Notes under the pieces: model-generated
Databases searched by the model: none
What the model saw: only the letters and a program-made list of their open reading frames with translations
What the model was told of the DNA's origin: nothing
Part shown: positions 35,886 to 45,275 of the stretch, piece by piece
Numbering within the stretch: position 1 is the stretch's first letter
Layout: every line of letters begins with the position of its first letter
Assembly (NCBI GenBank): GCA_028751075.1
Contig: JAQZDA010000002.1
Coordinates: 1-64,000 of the forward strand
From: Euryarchaeota archaeon Ods02
GTDB lineage: Archaea; Halobacteriota; Halobacteria; Halobacteriales; Halorutilaceae
Reading direction: 5' to 3'
Length of the DNA stretch: 64,000 nt
Translations under genes and position numbers: made by a program

Positions 35886-37736
35886 TCAGTTCACCGGTTT
35901 CAGGCGCATCAGGGTTTCAGGTTCTTCTTCGGGTGTCAGACGTATACGTTGGTCAGCGTCTATCCGGGTATGGGTGTCTACTGTTCCGTCCGCCCACCTT
36001 ACCGTGATCTCATCCACCTCGTCCGTGTCACCTAGTCCGAAGTGCAGAATCCTGCTGGACTGGGTCTTATAGTCGTTGCCCGCGTCGTACCTCTGAGTTT
36101 CATCTTCTCCGCCGTACGATACCTCGACCTCTGAACCGATCACCGTGTGTCCATCGGGCATGAGCTGCACCTGGAGCGAGCCGTTCTCCACCTTCTGGTT
36201 CTCGTAAAGTCTGAAGGACCCTACTATGTTGTCGGTAGCTATGTCCAGTGAACCATCGGAGTTGTAGTCCAGCGCAGCTATGGATCTCTCCTGGGTGCTC
36301 TGGAGGCCAGCCTGGAAGCCATCCACCCTCTCGGGGTCATCGTCTATACTCCTCCAGATTCGCGGTGGGGCCAACGTGATACCAGGGTTAGCGTCTCCGT
36401 GCACTAGGTCGAGGTCTCCGGTATTGGAGAAGTCCTCCAGTAGAGCTGCCCAACCCCATCCGCCGTTGACCACTCCGTATCTATCGGCATGGTCTTCGAA
36501 GACACCGTCACCCTGGTTGATCAGCAGGTTGTTGCCTTCCGCCCGGCCTCCGTACCTGTGTGCAGGAACCGCCGCTATCTCATCCGGGTATATGTTGGTC
36601 ACGAAGATATCGAGCAAGCCGTTACCGGTGACGTCGGCTACCTCGCTGCTCATGCCGTTCCTGTTCGTGAACTCCGGCATCACCCTCCTCTCGAAAGAGC
36701 CGTCTCCCTGGTTTAGATACAGCACGTCGTTGTTGAAGTCGTTCGCCACGTGGATATCCGGCCAGCCGTCACCTGTGAGGTCGACGAACGACGTCGCCAG
36801 ACTCCACGCCGCCCCCTCGATCCCAGCTTCCTCAGTGGTCTCGCGGAACCCTTCACAGTCACCTCTGAACAACCTGTTCGGGTTACCGTTATCCTCCTCT
36901 ATCGTGACGTCTCTGTCGTTGTATCCAACGGCTCGCGTGTCGCGCCAGTCGTTGGATTGGATCACGAAGACGTCGAGACAGCCGTCTCCGGTGTAGTCCG
37001 CCGTCGCCGCGCCCCACACCTCCTCGTATCCAACTTCGAGGCCGACCTCTCTCTCCACGAAGACCCCTTCCTGGTTCTCGAGGAAAACCGATTCTTCGTT
37101 AGACAGCAGGTAGAGGTCTTCGTAGCCGTCATTGTCGTAGTCCAGGAACAACGCCCCCTTAACCTCTGCCTCTATCTCAGGTAGGCTATCTGACTCTACG
37201 TAGACACCACCCTTGTTCTCGTGTAGCGTGGGAACGCTACCGGCTATAGTGAGCACGTCCTCCAGTCCGTCGTTGTCGTGGTCCACGACGTAGACACCCA
37301 CACCATCTATCCCCTCAACGGATGACGCTTTCACCGTACCATGTTCGTCGACTGGATCGCCACCATATACATGTCCCAGTCCAGCTATGTCTGCGACCTC
37401 CGTGAACCAGGTTTCAGGTATTTCGTGAGGTTGACCTATTATCTCCAGTTCGTGTATCTCAGGTTCGGTCTGCTGGTCACCTCCATACGGATCGGGTACT
37501 GGGGGTGGCTGCGGTTGCTCCTCCATCGGTATTTCTTCTTGAGGCTGAACTGGCTCTGTAGCTTCTCGTTGTTGGCTGTCTACAGAGTCGCTAGGATCTT
37601 GAGAGCTTTCTGACTCGTTACCGTGCTCCAGCACATTGAACTCTGATACGTAATCAGTCCCTGAAGAGATAGATAGGACAGCTACGGAGATGACTAAAGC
37701 CAGAACCACACCCAGTGACACGTTCAGGTCCCGCAT
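35886..37736 (-). CDS. CRTAC1-type FG-GAP/ASPIC-UnbV secreted protein (short subfamily)
   Basis: 616 aa. A signal anchor (about 6-24) is followed by a Gln/Glu/Pro linker to about 95. FG-GAP blades carry Ca loops (DHDNDGLEDVLTI, DYDNDGYEDLYLL, DYTGDGCLDVFVIQ, DLTGDGWPDIHVANDFNND, DVTGNGLLDIFVTN, DYNSDGSLDIATD). The C-terminal ASPIC/UnbV domain (about 530-600) has YKTQSSRILHFGLG. It shares the FTNRNGMSSEVADVTGNG block with the 24857 and 41466 proteins. A TTTATACT box lies about 40 nt upstream of the ATG. Confidence 0.85.
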   Translation of the reverse strand: MRDLNVSLGVVLALVISVAVLSISSGTDYVSEFNVLEHGNESESSQDPSDSVDSQQREATEPVQPQEEIPMEEQPQPPPVPDPYGGDQQTEPEIHELEIIGQPHEIPETWFTEVADIAGLGHVYGGDPVDEHGTVKASSVEGIDGVGVYVVDHDNDGLEDVLTIAGSVPTLHENKGGVYVESDSLPEIEAEVKGALFLDYDNDGYEDLYLLSNEESVFLENQEGVFVEREVGLEVGYEEVWGAATADYTGDGCLDVFVIQSNDWRDTRAVGYNDRDVTIEEDNGNPNRLFRGDCEGFRETTEEAGIEGAAWSLATSFVDLTGDGWPDIHVANDFNNDVLYLNQGDGSFERRVMPEFTNRNGMSSEVADVTGNGLLDIFVTNIYPDEIAAVPAHRYGGRAEGNNLLINQGDGVFEDHADRYGVVNGGWGWAALLEDFSNTGDLDLVHGDANPGITLAPPRIWRSIDDDPERVDGFQAGLQSTQERSIAALDYNSDGSLDIATDNIVGSFRLYENQKVENGSLQVQLMPDGHTVIGSEVEVSYGGEDETQRYDAGNDYKTQSSRILHFGLGDTDEVDEITVRWADGTVDTHTRIDADQRIRLTPEEEPETLMRLKPVN

Positions 37737-37945
37737 GTTATGTTTCTTCTATCTGAGTAACCCCCGCATCAGTATAAATTGTTTGGGGCTTTGCCTGCCA
37801 TCAGCCTATGGCAGTTTCAGTATCGTATCCGTGTCCACTGAGTTCAGGGCGTTTAGAAAACCAAAACCCTCAGCCACCTTAGAACATAGCGGGCTACTGA
37901 GCTACTGTGCCCAAGACATATGGTAGCTGGCGACCTTTATGAAGT

Positions 37946-38986
37946 ATGGTTGGCAGACGTCGTTTTTTGCGGTATTGTTATCTTCTCTTCGGCTATCTAG
38001 GCGCAACCTCCATCTCTGGTTGCCTGAATGCAACCGTAGACGAGGGAAACGGGGAAGGTGAGGTGGACGGTGCAGATGACACGTCTGCAGGAGAGGGAAA
38101 GGTCGGTGAAGGTACTGGAGGTTCTGAGCGTGATGAAGACGGTTCAGATGCACACGCTGTGGTTGAAGGAGCAAGGAGCGGCATCGAGAAGGCAGCTTAC
38201 ATGGTAGGTGACACGGCATACAGGGAGGGTAGGACTGTGAGAAACCACGTGGACGAGGAGATAGAGGCACACATCGACGCTGCAGCCGATGGCACGAGTG
38301 CGGGGGACTCTCAGAACGCGTACAATTCGATGGCGGAGCTTCCTTCTGAGTACGTTGAAGCTCTGTCCCGACTTGGAAGATACGTCGACACGGTTGAATC
38401 AGGACTGGCTGACGTTAACTACTCGGCGCAGAAACTCTCGAAGCATGAGTACGACGCGGCGGACACCTCTATAGAGGACGCAAGAAACGAGTTTGCGGAA
38501 GCTGAGAACAATCTCGGGGACGCAACGAATTCCCTGGCGAAAGTAGACGGACGGGAAGTCGAAGAATCCGTGGAAGCATACGATTTCGACGACGTTGAGG
38601 ATCTCTTCGACGAGCTATCGAAGGTCATCGACACCCTAAGCCTGTTGAGCGCGGCTATGGGGCTCTCTATTGATGGCTTCCGGGACCTATCCGACGCCGT
38701 AGAGAGCATGGATGCGGAACGATGGAGTCAAGCTGGTTCACAGTCATCGGGCGCCGAAAGGAGCCTTCAAGAATCGACCTCCGTGCTTCAGGATAGCCTG
38801 ACAGTAGCCCCCGATCAGATTCTGGGGGGCCTGAGAGAGTGGAAGTGCTACGTGGAGGCGGTATCCGAAGCAGCCAGCGGGTACGAGGAAACCATCAAAC
38901 CACAAAGCGGAGTGGAGTTACAGGCCTTCGAAGACGAGCTGAGACACGTGAACGACGAACTCGAACGACGTATAGACGAATGCTGA
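37946..38986 (+). CDS. Tat lipoprotein with long helical domain
   Basis: 346 aa. The start MVGRRRFLRY gives a Tat-like RR motif, and the lipobox ends at Cys26 (TSISGC). A Gly/Glu/Asp linker (about 27-72) is followed by an almost wholly helical domain (about 73-346) with heptad-like spacing and repeated helical hairpins, for example SIEDARNEFAEAENNLGDA. No enzyme motif is seen. It may be a spacer or solute-binding helical bundle on the outer face. It is not recognised and stands alone between opposing CRTAC1 genes. Confidence 0.65.
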   Translation: MVGRRRFLRYCYLLFGYLGATSISGCLNATVDEGNGEGEVDGADDTSAGEGKVGEGTGGSERDEDGSDAHAVVEGARSGIEKAAYMVGDTAYREGRTVRNHVDEEIEAHIDAAADGTSAGDSQNAYNSMAELPSEYVEALSRLGRYVDTVESGLADVNYSAQKLSKHEYDAADTSIEDARNEFAEAENNLGDATNSLAKVDGREVEESVEAYDFDDVEDLFDELSKVIDTLSLLSAAMGLSIDGFRDLSDAVESMDAERWSQAGSQSSGAERSLQESTSVLQDSLTVAPDQILGGLREWKCYVEAVSEAASGYEETIKPQSGVELQAFEDELRHVNDELERRIDEC

Positions 38987-39159
38987 AACCTCTGGATTCA
39001 GCGGAGATACACGCCTTCAGGGGAAGAGATGCGAAGGCACCTACGTGTAGAAGAAGCATGATGTTCTGATTCAGGAGCCGTTCGACGCTGTCCGAGTTCG
39101 AAGGTACGTGAGGTCGACCCGCCCGTCTTGGTGGAATGCAAACCGGTGGAATGAGGTTG

Positions 39160-41364
39160 TCAGCTGATCTCTCCGTCCTCCTTCAGCGTCACCAGTTGGT
39201 TGGTCTCGGAGACTGGGTAGATTTCAGTACGTCCGCTTGGCCAGTCTACCTGAACCTCCTCGACCTCTTCGTGCGAGCCGAGACCGAAGTACAGGGGTTT
39301 GGAGCTCTGTGAATGGTAGCCGGACTGTCCATCGTGGTACTTCACCTGTTCACCCTCATCAACTCTGACCACTACACGTGAGCCGAGGCCGTCCCTGTTG
39401 GATTCGACACCACGCAGATCTACCTTGAGGTAGTTTATCTCTCTTTCCTCCGCTATGTCGTTCATCATCACACGGGGTTCCGAGTTGAAGTCCAGCGCGA
39501 CGATATCTAAGGCGCCGTCTCCGTCCACGTCGAAGACGACGTTACCCCGGGAGGCTTCGGGGGACATGACCGCTACCTCTTCGTCGTACCCACTGCATCG
39601 CGGGTGGTCTCTGTCTTCTCCAGAGCAGTCGAGTCTCAACCACTCTGTGAACAGGTCATCTCGTGGTTCGAGGCCCAGCTCGAACTCCGCGTGAACGAAC
39701 GTGACGCCGCCGTCGTTCATCAACATGTAGCTGGGCTGGTACCTGTACCCGAGGTTCATGCCGGCGGTCACGTACAGGTCCTCGTATCCGTTCGCGTTGA
39801 CGTCCCCCGACGCGGGACCCCATGGCTGGTAGTTCTGAAGGTTCAGCTCCACCGCTCGTTCGTCCGGCGAGCCACGGTCGGGGAATTCGTAGAAGGCGTT
39901 GCCGAGGATACCTCGGTAGGGTAAGATATCCGTCTCTCCTTCCCCGTACTTCACGTGTTCGTGTTCCTCCCACACCTCCTTGTCCACGGTTCTATCGGAG
40001 TGCCTGTCTGTGACGTAGAGCGCCGCCTCGCCGTCGCGGTCGTGGTCCAGCTGAGTCACTCCCATGCTCCCGAAGGGGGTGGAGCCGAAGACTTCATCGT
40101 TGGCTTCGACGAACTCCTCACCTCCTTCGTTACGGTAGTAGCTGTCCGCTCCCTCCATGTTGAGGACGTATAGGCCCGGGTGTTCGTTCCCCTCGAAGTA
40201 CGTTGGTACGGCGTCACCGCTCCATCCCACGTCGTCTATGCCTACGTCTTCCGTGACATCCTCGAAGGTCATGTCCCCCTGGTTCTCGAACAATAGGTTA
40301 GGTTCGTCGTACTCGCCGGTCCAGGGCATATGACCGTCCTCTCCGTACTCCTCCTCGTCCACATCCCTTCGCTCTCTACCGACGTAATGACCTACGTCGC
40401 TCTCACGCTCGGTGGTGAACTCTCCGACGTTCGTGAGGAACATGTCGAGGTACCCGTTCTGGTTGTAGTCGAAGAACACCGCACCCGCGGAGTGGTAGCC
40501 GACACCAAGGTTCGAGCGCTCCGATACGTCTTCGAACGTGCCATCGCCCTGGTTCTCGAACAACCGATTGTCGTCCCTTATGACGCTGACGTAGAGGTCC
40601 GGGTATCCATCGTTGTCCAGGTCGGCGAACGACGCGCTGACGGAGACGGAGTCCGACACGGCGACACCCGCCTCCTCCGTGATGTTCCTGAAGGTACCGT
40701 CTCCCTGGTTCGCCCATAGCTCGTTAGCCCCTAACTGGTTGGTGAAGTAGATGTCCTGATACCCGTTCCCGGTGACGTCCGCGACGGAGACACCGTTCCC
40801 ATGGTGGTAGTGGTTCCCTCTCAGGTTCTCCGCTCTGTCGGGGACTACATCGTGCTCGAACTCGATACCGGACTCCTCCAGTCTGTCGTCGAACGAGAAT
40901 CCAACGTCTACGTCAGCTTGAGACAACACCGTCCTCTGACACGCCGCCCTTACTAGCATTTGACCGTGAACGTCCGTGTCGACGTTCACGTGCTTGATCC
41001 CGTCTTCGTAGAAGCTCTCCTCCGACGGTAAACCCCGTAGTTCGATATCTACCCCGTCGGAGAGCTCCTCGAGACAGGAACTATGTAGTTCGTGGTAGGA
41101 GTCCGGTGGGACATCTCCCTCGGGCAAGATGCTGTTCTCGGTTATGATGTCGTCGAGCGTCTCGTCGTCGAGCACGGTGGCCTCGTCTTCATCTGACTCT
41201 TCTGGGTCTTTCTCAGCTAAACCGTTCGGGGGACCGTCCTCGTCTCCTGAGTCCGTCTGGATATCGGATTCGGGTTGTTCGAGCAAAGTGGCACCTGCAA
41301 TCAGTAGCGCTCCCGCGGCGACGAGAACCAAGACGAAAATCGCTGCCTTAGCTTCGGTCTTCAT
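39160..41364 (-). CDS. CRTAC1-type FG-GAP/ASPIC-UnbV secreted protein (long subfamily)
   Basis: 734 aa. A signal anchor (about 8-27) is followed by an acidic linker. A segment at about 85-170 with two Cys precedes the FG-GAP blades (DVTGNGYQDIYFTN, DLDNDGYPDLYVSV, DYNQNGYLDMFLTN, GDVNANGYEDLYVTAGM, DVDGDGALDIVALD). The ASPIC/UnbV domain (about 650-720) has YHSQSSKPLYFGLG. It is closest to the 28396 protein. Strand and spacing put it 101 bp downstream of the 41466 gene, so the two may be co-transcribed. A purine-rich AGGAGGGAGGGAAG stretch precedes the ATG and could serve as a ribosome site. Confidence 0.85.
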   Translation of the reverse strand: MKTEAKAAIFVLVLVAAGALLIAGATLLEQPESDIQTDSGDEDGPPNGLAEKDPEESDEDEATVLDDETLDDIITENSILPEGDVPPDSYHELHSSCLEELSDGVDIELRGLPSEESFYEDGIKHVNVDTDVHGQMLVRAACQRTVLSQADVDVGFSFDDRLEESGIEFEHDVVPDRAENLRGNHYHHGNGVSVADVTGNGYQDIYFTNQLGANELWANQGDGTFRNITEEAGVAVSDSVSVSASFADLDNDGYPDLYVSVIRDDNRLFENQGDGTFEDVSERSNLGVGYHSAGAVFFDYNQNGYLDMFLTNVGEFTTERESDVGHYVGRERRDVDEEEYGEDGHMPWTGEYDEPNLLFENQGDMTFEDVTEDVGIDDVGWSGDAVPTYFEGNEHPGLYVLNMEGADSYYRNEGGEEFVEANDEVFGSTPFGSMGVTQLDHDRDGEAALYVTDRHSDRTVDKEVWEEHEHVKYGEGETDILPYRGILGNAFYEFPDRGSPDERAVELNLQNYQPWGPASGDVNANGYEDLYVTAGMNLGYRYQPSYMLMNDGGVTFVHAEFELGLEPRDDLFTEWLRLDCSGEDRDHPRCSGYDEEVAVMSPEASRGNVVFDVDGDGALDIVALDFNSEPRVMMNDIAEEREINYLKVDLRGVESNRDGLGSRVVVRVDEGEQVKYHDGQSGYHSQSSKPLYFGLGSHEEVEEVQVDWPSGRTEIYPVSETNQLVTLKEDGEIS

Positions 41365-41465
41365 CTACGGCTTCCCTCCCTCCTTCTTTCTACCGGTGTT
41401 CAGTCTGTAGCTAACGACCTGCCGCGGTGGAATCTGGTTCGAAGGTGACAGATCTTGGAACATGG

Positions 41466-43331
41466 TCACCCGAACTCTAGGACCGTCTCGGGGTCGCCAT
41501 CTGGCTGGAGCTGTACACGCTGCCCCGCTTCTATTCCCTCGAAGCTACCTACTGTACCATCTGCCCATTCGACGTCGAGTTTATCGATTTTCTCTTCATC
41601 TCCCACTCCGAAGTGCAGTATTCGGGTGGACTGCGATTTGTAGTCAGATCTTGCCTTCTTGAACCGGGTCTGGCTCTCACCGTCAACATGCACCGTCACA
41701 CTGGATCCGAAGACGGTGTGGCCGTCCGGCTTCAACTCCACTTGCAGGGCGTTGCCCTCCGATCTCTGGTTCTCGTACAGTCTGTAACGGGATTCTATGT
41801 TGTCCGAGGCGACGTCTAGGCTTCCATCAAGGTCGTAGTCAAGGGCGACCAGTCCCTGTTCACGAGTGGGGATGAACCCCGCCAGCGTCCCGTTCACCTT
41901 CTCGAACCCCTCTCCCTCGCCTCTCCAGACTCTAGGGGGCGCGACCTCGCCGTATCTGTTCTCGTCAGCGTGCAACAGATCGAGCTGTCCCGAGTTGTCG
42001 AAGTCACGTAGCTCGGCTGCCCAGCCCCACCCGCCGTCCTGCACGCCGTACTCCACTGCCGCGTCCCTGAACTCACCGTCTCCCTGGTTCAGGAGGAGGT
42101 TGTTGCCCTCGAACCTCGAGCCTATGCGTGCTAACATGACCTCCTCCTCGACCTCTCCAGGGAAATCGTCGACATCGTAGTATATGTTGGTGACGAAGAT
42201 ATCTGGGAGTCCGTTACCTGTTACGTCTGCTACCTCGCTTGCCATACCGTTACGGTTGGTGAAATCCGGTAGCACGCGGTGTTCGAAGGTGCCGTCGCCG
42301 TTGTTGAGGTAGAGGACGTCGTTGTTGTAGTCGTTAGCGACGTGTATATCCTGGGTGCCGTCGCCGGTGAGGTCGACGAAGCTCGCGGCTAGAGAGTGTG
42401 CTTCGTACCGTATACCGGCTTCCTCCGTCGTCTCTCTGAAGCTCTCGCAGTCACCTGCGAAGAGCCTGTTCGGTCCGCCGTTGTCCTCATCCAGAGAGAC
42501 GTCGAGTCTGTTGAAACCCACGGGCCTCTCTTCTGACCATCGTCCTATCTGGACGACGAAGACGTCGAGGCAGCCGTTACCAGTGTAGTCATCGGCTGTG
42601 ACTCCCCAGGGTACCTCGAACTCCACCTCCAGCCCCACCTCTCGTTTGATAAACTCACCTCCTATGTTCTCCAGGAAGACCGACCCGTCCCGCGAGAGAA
42701 GGTATAGATCTTCGTATCCGCTGTTGTCGTGGTCGAAGAACAGTGCTCTGTCCACGTCCACCTCTATCTCCGGGAAGACGTTGACGGGTTCGTACTCACC
42801 TCCTTGGTTCTCGAAGATGAGTGGGGTGTCGTCCGGTAGGACCATGATATCTGGCCTGGAGTTCTGGTTGTAGTCCACTACGTACAATCTGTCTACTCCA
42901 TCTATGACTGCTCCCTTGCTGCGTTTAGGCCCTGACTCGGCTTCCGGTGGTTCGATGGACTCAGGTGTGGTGGGCGTCGTCAGAACCTCCTCCCAGAGTT
43001 CGTCACTGACTTCCGCCGTCGTGAACCCCGTCTCTTTCGCGACATCGAGGAACCAAGGGTCATCTAGCTCGACGTTCTCGTACCACTCCTCGGTCGTTAG
43101 ATGTGGCTCTCTTTCCTCCTCGCTCCCACCGTCATCTAATGGTGCATCATCTGGTTCGTGTGTGGGTGCATCATCTGCCTGAACGTCACCTCTATCGGAA
43201 CCTCCTTCGTCTGTCACCTGAACCTCCGTGGTCCATGGAGCTAGGCCGAAACCGAGAGCAAGAACACCTCCTCCGAGGAGGACACCGATTACAGCCAAGA
43301 TAAGCAGATACCGAAGCTCTGGGGTCCACAT
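41466..43331 (-). CDS. CRTAC1-type FG-GAP/ASPIC-UnbV secreted protein (short subfamily)
   Basis: 621 aa from the ATG at 43331; a TTG four codons upstream would also be in frame, but a TATA box at 43358-43367 sits about 32 nt before the ATG. The signal anchor spans about 8-31 (LLILAVIGVLLGGGVLALGF). FG-GAP blades include FFDHDNSGYEDLYLL, DYTGNGCLDVFVVQ, DLTGDGTQDIHVANDYNND and DVTGNGLPDIFVTN. The ASPIC/UnbV domain (about 535-605) has YKSQSTRILHFGVG. It is diverged relative to the 24857 and 35886 proteins but has the same blade order. Confidence 0.85.
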   Translation of the reverse strand: MWTPELRYLLILAVIGVLLGGGVLALGFGLAPWTTEVQVTDEGGSDRGDVQADDAPTHEPDDAPLDDGGSEEEREPHLTTEEWYENVELDDPWFLDVAKETGFTTAEVSDELWEEVLTTPTTPESIEPPEAESGPKRSKGAVIDGVDRLYVVDYNQNSRPDIMVLPDDTPLIFENQGGEYEPVNVFPEIEVDVDRALFFDHDNSGYEDLYLLSRDGSVFLENIGGEFIKREVGLEVEFEVPWGVTADDYTGNGCLDVFVVQIGRWSEERPVGFNRLDVSLDEDNGGPNRLFAGDCESFRETTEEAGIRYEAHSLAASFVDLTGDGTQDIHVANDYNNDVLYLNNGDGTFEHRVLPDFTNRNGMASEVADVTGNGLPDIFVTNIYYDVDDFPGEVEEEVMLARIGSRFEGNNLLLNQGDGEFRDAAVEYGVQDGGWGWAAELRDFDNSGQLDLLHADENRYGEVAPPRVWRGEGEGFEKVNGTLAGFIPTREQGLVALDYDLDGSLDVASDNIESRYRLYENQRSEGNALQVELKPDGHTVFGSSVTVHVDGESQTRFKKARSDYKSQSTRILHFGVGDEEKIDKLDVEWADGTVGSFEGIEAGQRVQLQPDGDPETVLEFG

Positions 43332-43357
43332 CTGGTTCCTCAAGATACTCGGTTGCC

Positions 43358-43367
43358 GCGTATAAGG
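43358..43367 (-). promoter_or_regulatory. TATA box for CRTAC1 gene at 43331
   Basis: On the minus strand CCTTATACGC, about 32 nt upstream of the ATG at 43331. It supports that start over the upstream TTG. Confidence 0.5.
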
Positions 43368-43482
43368 TTTGCTGACCGACAGGTACGAATACCTCTGAAC
43401 TACCGGTGTGTCTGTGGCTCGACGTGCATCCGGACAGCTAAGCGAAAGATGTATCTCAGATGACGGTGCCTTGAGAACGAGG

Positions 43483-45015
43483 ATGGATCTGACGAACTAC
43501 AACTTGGTGGCGGCTCTCGACTCCGCCGCCCGGTACAACTTCGACAGCCCTGCGATAGTGGACGGCGCAACCGGGGAGAGGATCTCCTACGATAGCTTCA
43601 GGCGACGAACAGTCGAGGCAGCCCGCGCGTTGAAACAGAACGGTCTGGGTGAGGGTGACTTCGTCACGTTACTCGCGCGGCAGAGCCCCGAGTTCCACGT
43701 GGTCTGGTGGGGTTGCCTCCGTGCGGGCGTCGTCCCCGCTCCTCTTCATCCCCACGAGACCACAGATGCCATAGGGGAGATGAACCAGCGGGTGTCTCCG
43801 GACGCTTTCTTCTATCACGAGGAGTACAGGGATACAGCGGAGCAAGCTGGTCTGTTCGAGGACGTCGGAACCGCGGTCGACCTAGGTGACGCCGCAGGCT
43901 CCGACCTCGGGTTAGAGGAGTTCCTGTCCGATGCGGGTGATGAACCTTTGGAGCGCGATATACAGCCCGACGACGTCGCATCCGTGTTCTATTCCTCGGG
44001 CAGCACCGGTGTCCCCAAACCCGTGGTGCAGAGCCACAGGTTCTTGGTCGAGTACGCTCACGCCGGATACGTCCCACTCAGGTCGGGTAGAGGCGACGTC
44101 TACGTGAACCCGCAGGCTACGTCTTTCGCGGTCCAGATGACGAACCTCTTCTACCTGACGCTCGGAGGCACCGTGGTGACGGTTGACGGATGGAGCCCCG
44201 ACACGTACCTCGAACACGTGGAGAGGTTCGATTCCACGGCTGTGATACTGATACCTCCTCAGTTCGACGCCGTAGTCGAAGAGCTGGAGACCGGCAGCTA
44301 CGACGTGAGCTCCGTGACCAGAGCTGCTTCAGGGGGCGCACCTCTGAGACCCGGTCTCAAGCAGGAGATCGAGCGTCGGTTCGACTGTCCCGTCGCCGAC
44401 GTCTACGCCTCCAGCGAATGCGGTATCATGTCGTTCCTGCTTCCAGATGACCCGGAGAGATACGCCGAATCGGTGGGGAAACCCGCCCCCAACACCGAGA
44501 TAAAGGTAGTTGACCCCGACGCTGGAGATGGAGGTGAGGAGCTGGAACCTCTGGAACCCGGTGAAACCGGGGAGATACTTGTGAGAGGTCTTCAGGTGTC
44601 GGAGGGTGTCTACGGCGACACCGAGGCGACCCGGGAGATGTTCGCCGGAGACGGATGGTGCAGGACGGGTGACGCTGGCAGGTTCGACTCCGACGGGTAC
44701 CTGTACGTGACGGGCAGAGTGGACAACGTTATCTCTACGGGAGGTATGCAGGTCTACGCTGAGAACGTCGAATCGGTGATAGAGAGCCACGAAGACGTGA
44801 AGGAGGCCGCCGTCGTAGGTGTCGAGGACGAGAGGTTCGGGGAACGGGTGAAAGCGTTCGTCGTCATCTCGGGGGAGGTGGGTGAGGGGGAGCTGTTGAA
44901 CTGGCTGAATGAGCACCCGTCGCTCGCTGACCACGAGGTACCCCGGGGCCTCGAATTCATAGACGTGTTACCACGAACTTCTACGGGGAAGAAAGCGCGG
45001 GACGAAATTTTATAA
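43483..45015 (+). CDS. AMP-forming acyl-CoA ligase (benzoate/acetate-CoA ligase-like)
   Basis: 510 aa from ATG 43483 (MDLTNYNLVAAL); the open frame begins at 43408, but the extra 25 residues are not family-like. ANL-superfamily motifs are complete: A3 P-loop YSSGSTGVPKP, A5 YASSECG, A7 WCRTGD, the hinge GRVDNVISTGG, and A10 with the catalytic Lys in PRTSTGKKARD. It should activate a carboxylic acid with ATP and CoA; the closest relatives by feel are aromatic or short-chain acid ligases. Its stop overlaps the next start (TAATG), and a sodium:solute symporter follows, so the operon probably imports and activates one carboxylate. Confidence 0.85.
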   Translation: MDLTNYNLVAALDSAARYNFDSPAIVDGATGERISYDSFRRRTVEAARALKQNGLGEGDFVTLLARQSPEFHVVWWGCLRAGVVPAPLHPHETTDAIGEMNQRVSPDAFFYHEEYRDTAEQAGLFEDVGTAVDLGDAAGSDLGLEEFLSDAGDEPLERDIQPDDVASVFYSSGSTGVPKPVVQSHRFLVEYAHAGYVPLRSGRGDVYVNPQATSFAVQMTNLFYLTLGGTVVTVDGWSPDTYLEHVERFDSTAVILIPPQFDAVVEELETGSYDVSSVTRAASGGAPLRPGLKQEIERRFDCPVADVYASSECGIMSFLLPDDPERYAESVGKPAPNTEIKVVDPDAGDGGEELEPLEPGETGEILVRGLQVSEGVYGDTEATREMFAGDGWCRTGDAGRFDSDGYLYVTGRVDNVISTGGMQVYAENVESVIESHEDVKEAAVVGVEDERFGERVKAFVVISGEVGEGELLNWLNEHPSLADHEVPRGLEFIDVLPRTSTGKKARDEIL

Positions 45016-45275
45016 TGGATACCTCCGATTCAAAAGTCATGAACATCGAAAGGGATGTCGTCTACATCTGGATCTTTGCCTTCGTAATGATCGTCTTGAT
45101 CGAGTCGTCGATTTTCGGTTTGTACGGCTCCGAACACCTGGTGTTCGGGTGGCTGCCGATACAGTTAGCATACGATATCTTCTACACTCTTGTGCTAGCG
45201 CCGGTGTTCCTCTACCTGGTCTACAGACAGACTCCGGATATCACCGACGTAGAATCGATAGAGGAGGGTAACTAG
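45015..45275 (+). CDS. Small two-helix membrane protein, symporter partner
   Basis: 86 aa with two hydrophobic helices (about 15-33 and 47-70) and an acidic C-terminus. The length, the helix pair and the position directly before a sodium:solute symporter match the DUF3311-type small subunits often encoded upstream of such symporters. It overlaps the ligase stop by one base and is followed with no gap by the symporter. Confidence 0.65.
   Translation: MDTSDSKVMNIERDVVYIWIFAFVMIVLIESSIFGLYGSEHLVFGWLPIQLAYDIFYTLVLAPVFLYLVYRQTPDITDVESIEEGN

Noticed and set aside
24857-43331. Enediyne biosynthesis (UnbV) cluster
   Set aside because: The ASPIC/UnbV domain is widespread in secreted FG-GAP proteins. 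No polyketide synthase or tailoring genes are present.
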